Shown here: piece by piece, positions 61,208 to 64,000 of the stretch
How the letters are laid out: each line of letters opens with the position of its first letter
How positions within the stretch are numbered: position 1 is the stretch's first letter
Origin: Pseudoscleropodium purum
Taxonomy: Eukaryota > Streptophyta > Bryopsida > Hypnales > Brachytheciaceae
Length of the DNA: 64,000 nt
Assembly (NCBI GenBank): GCA_963969395.1
Contig: OZ017804.1
Location: 10,478,001-10,542,000, forward strand
Direction: 5' to 3'
Translations under genes and position numbers: made by a program
Notes under the pieces: generated by a model
Seen by the model: the letters and a program-made list of their open reading frames with translations, nothing else
Databases searched by the model: none
What the model was told of the DNA's origin: nothing

Positions 61208-61760
61208 CTACGAGGACTGCTGCAGTGCCAGGCGCGGAAGCAAGCTAGACCCCATCCGCGTCAGTGCGCGCTCGCTACTGTTCCGAAATTCTTCGCGGTG
61301 TTCACCTCTGCCGGTTGCAGTAATTCGTTTTGCAGCGCACGTAACGTAGCAGCTGAGGAGTGAGTAATTGTCGCGGTGTCGCACCTGGCGTGAGTGTTTA
61401 CAGAGGTACAGGCTCCCTCTCGTCGGTAGAAGATTCCTCACACTGTAAACGACAGAGAAGTTCTTCTCCTTCGAAGAAGTGACCACCAACACCTCGAACG
61501 GAATGTGCACAAGATGCAGCGTCGATATTGCCAAAGGACATGTCGCGGAGTAAGGACAGCACCCCCTTCGGCAGTTGCAGCAACGCTGAAACCTGGAGAT
61601 ATACAGTATACTCAGCGATGGTCGGTTTCAGCGTTCGCTTCTAAACTTCATGCGTTCTGCAATTCGTCGCGGCACGGTTCAGCAACCGACGCCATGGAAT
61701 TCGACCGGTCCCTTGCACAGCGTCCACTCTCTGCGCGGCGTCGCAAGAGGCTGCTATTCT
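61208..61760. other. GC-rich, CpG-rich island, possible exon of an unidentified gene
   Basis: GC and CpG content rise sharply between AT-rich flanks. The minus-strand frame at 61398-61583 reads MSFGNIDAASCAHSVRGVGG in a protein-like way, and other frames are also open. No family is recognised. It may be a first exon or promoter island of a minus-strand gene, or a gene fragment. Confidence 0.3.
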
Positions 61761-63894
61761 TGACTATTACTACAAATTTTTTAAATTTTAAAATGTCATG
61801 TTAGGCTCGATGTCTACAAATAACCAGTCCTTCCTTTGTCCCATGTACCAATTACTCCTAAAGCCTCTAATACTAGTAGGTGCAAACGTACCCTTAATGT
61901 CATCCTAAGGCCAAGTGGGAACATACCTTTAGCCGCTCACTACCCAAGGTTGTTTTGGGTTCCAAAACATCGGTGCTTTTGAAGCAATGTAGATGTAAAT
62001 GTCACTTAGTTATAAAGATCTTAACCGTAGAATCTTATAGTGAACATGTTGTAGATGATGTGAATCAAATTTGGAGTCATTTGACTGTATAGTTTGAAAG
62101 ATTATAATGTTTTAGTGTTGTAAAAAGATGCTGAAATTTTCAATTTTTTTTTATTGAATATTCATGATTTTCACTCGCTAACACTACAAAAATATCATTT
62201 TAAAGAAAAAAATGCCTCCAAATATGCTGAATTCCTTAGAGAGCCAGTTTTGGGTGTTTCTACCTTACCTTACCGTTGTAAACATCTATAGTTACTAAAT
62301 AATTATTTACATGTCCACATCTGATTGGACAACTTTAACAGGAGATGATGTCCCCAATGCCAGTGCAATTAGTGAGGGTGGAGACGTTGAGTGTGCTACA
62401 GCATACCGAACGTGCAATTATTGATTTAAGTTCATTGACAGAAATAGGACACAATTCTGTTGCATTCAGTTAAAAAAAAAGAAAAAGAAAAAGAAAAAGC
62501 TGTCCAGTTAAGTTACTGTCATCCCAGGAGGTACAGTACTTACAGTAACAGAAACCAAGTGCCCTGGCTAAAGTACTTTTCAGTACAAGCACTTGAGTTA
62601 AAGTAACTACACCCTAGAATCGACCTTAGTTAAAGTCCTTGAAGCAATTTTCAGTACATTTTCATAGGAAGAAAAATGGGATTGAAATCTAAGGGCTGTT
62701 TTACGCCTAGAGGTCGGGTCAATTTTCTTTAAGGTTGATTGCACCAAATTTCAGCCCCTTTTGGGCTAGAGGCTGGCCTCAACTACTCACTATAATAAGA
62801 TTATAATGTGGGCTAATCCTCTCAAGTGTAAACACTTTGAGGCCAAGAAGCTGGGCCAATTTTTTAAAAACTAGAAGGGAGAGACAAAAGAGCTGAAATT
62901 TTCAGGGCCACTTTATACCTAGAGGTCGATTGCCCAAAATCCAACGACTCTAATTTGTTGAAAAATATATATATTTCAAAAAAAAATTCAAAATTTTTAA
63001 TCTGATAGTGATCCCTAGGCCAAGAATTGGCCTCCCATTTTCTGTGCACTCAATTCTACAAGCTCAAGCTGTGTCAGATTATGTCCTTTTTCAATAAAAA
63101 ATTCATTGCACCAAACTAGCCGTCTTCTAAGTATGAAGGGGTTGGGACCAATTTCAACATTTTGTCCAATTACAAGTGGGGATTCTTGGCCTCTAGTACA
63201 ATAAATTGTCCTAGCTTTTGGATGTAAAGTGGACCTAACCCAAGTCGTTTCATATTTTTTGAGTTTCGTGGAATTAGTTACAAATATTTGAAGTTGAAAT
63301 GTAGTCACCATGATCAACGTTGAGATCCTTCTTCAGAATTGACAATTTGGGAAAAATCATCATAAATTACTATTTAGAAGAATATTTTGGGATTAATATA
63401 CAAATAAAAGTTGTAGATTTTGAATTTCAAATTGATTTCCATTAGTATGGTTAGATTCACCATTGTTGTCACCAATTTATTTTTTTATAATAAATTTTAA
63501 AAAGAAAATTTCAAAATTTCTTTGAAGTTGAATTACATGCAAAATATAGTATCATTTTTTGAGTAAAACTTGTTGGAATAGATTTGAAATGAGGTTCTTT
63601 TGACATAGTGCTTTTTTGAAATTTTTGTATTCTTTAAATCTATGACCTCTTTTTTGCAAATCTAGTTTTGAACTAGAGTTAGTGCAATTTTTGCATGGTC
63701 AACCACTTGACATACTTCCACATTCGTAATTTTAGAGGAATAAATAACAGTAGTAACATCAAATCCAATCATTAGATAGGACAAGAACTTGACAAAGTAT
63801 CTCCACAAACTAGGATGACTTTCATTGAAGTAGTATTGAAAAAGAAAGAAGAATATGAATTTGTTCATCGTTTAGAAATTGAGTGTCTTAGTGC
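61761..63894. other. intergenic DNA with minor repeats
   Basis: An (AAAAAG)n tract lies at about 62472-62499. CCTAGAGGTCG occurs at about 62706 and 62919 within similar surroundings ('ctgttttacg' against 'ccactttata'), a diverged repeat with a period of about 213 bp. No gene is seen. Confidence 0.5.
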
Positions 63895-64000
63895 TTAACC
63901 CCTAAGGACCAAGGTGCATTTTTTGGCACCATAACTTTTTTGGACAGGTGCATGTGAGCAGAGATTTTCATATTTTTGGCTCAAACTTTAATAGAAAGTG
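63895..64000. mobile_element. TTAA-bounded element, family 1 copy E, left end only
   Basis: Begins TTAACCCCTAAGGACCAAGG and matches copy A closely through 'ggtgcatgtgagcagagattttcatatttttggctc'. The window ends inside the element. Confidence 0.75.

Noticed and set aside
21267..64000. Interstitial telomere repeats suggested by CCCTAAA words
   Set aside because: CCCTAAA occurs only once per element end, inside the inverted repeat AACCCCTAAAGG. There are no tandem telomere units.

Overview
The window is nuclear DNA of a land plant. It is AT-rich and repeat-rich, and it carries three spliced genes with GT-AG introns. Two of these are recognisable plant families: GDP-L-galactose phosphorylase, and a DnaJ protein with introns at classical positions. 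The remaining sequence is mostly old transposon DNA. I cannot name the species. The large AT-rich intergenic tracts and the type of glutathione S-transferase would suit a non-flowering plant (bryophyte, lycophyte, fern or gymnosperm), but that is inference.

Layout. 1-4.7 kb: AT-rich intergenic DNA with a 28-bp tandem repeat and a 23-G run. 4.68-5.94 kb (+): three-exon class-B DnaJ gene whose HPD motif reads HPF. 5.9-10.8 kb: no gene. 10.84-15.1 kb (-): eight-exon glutathione S-transferase gene (271 aa) that includes a 23-nt microexon. 15.1-24.3 kb: no gene, but a mariner/Stowaway-type element and TTAA-bounded inverted-repeat elements. 24.3-27.1 kb: decayed CACTA-like element. 27.1-30.7 kb: broken Ty3/gypsy retrotransposon (TATA box, primer-binding site, integrase remnant). 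32.6-35.2 kb: decayed coiled-coil ORF split by a very GC-rich 313-bp hAT-type MITE with a perfect 8-bp target duplication. 35.2-43.1 kb: a large decayed element or gene cluster of unknown type, with tandem arrays, a GGQH (ParB/sulfiredoxin-like) ORF, an Asp-rich exon, an FCP1/HAD-like domain, and many copies of a motif centred on the palindrome GGGAGATCTCCC. 43.2-51.9 kb: more TTAA-bounded elements. 51.9-56 kb: GC-richer, lower-repeat flank. 56.07-60.44 kb (+): seven-exon GDP-L-galactose phosphorylase gene (VTC2/GGP, 458 aa) with a candidate regulatory uORF just upstream and a long hairpin in its last intron. 60.4-64 kb: flank, a GC-rich island, and the left end of another TTAA element.

The three genes are functionally independent: a chaperone relative, a redox/detoxification enzyme, and the committed step of ascorbate synthesis. 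The most interesting items are the several families of TTAA-bounded elements, which have a piggyBac-like target footprint; the 35-43 kb element with its dispersed palindromic motif; its long ORFs broken almost only by TAG and TAA; and the uORF and intronic hairpin of the ascorbate gene.
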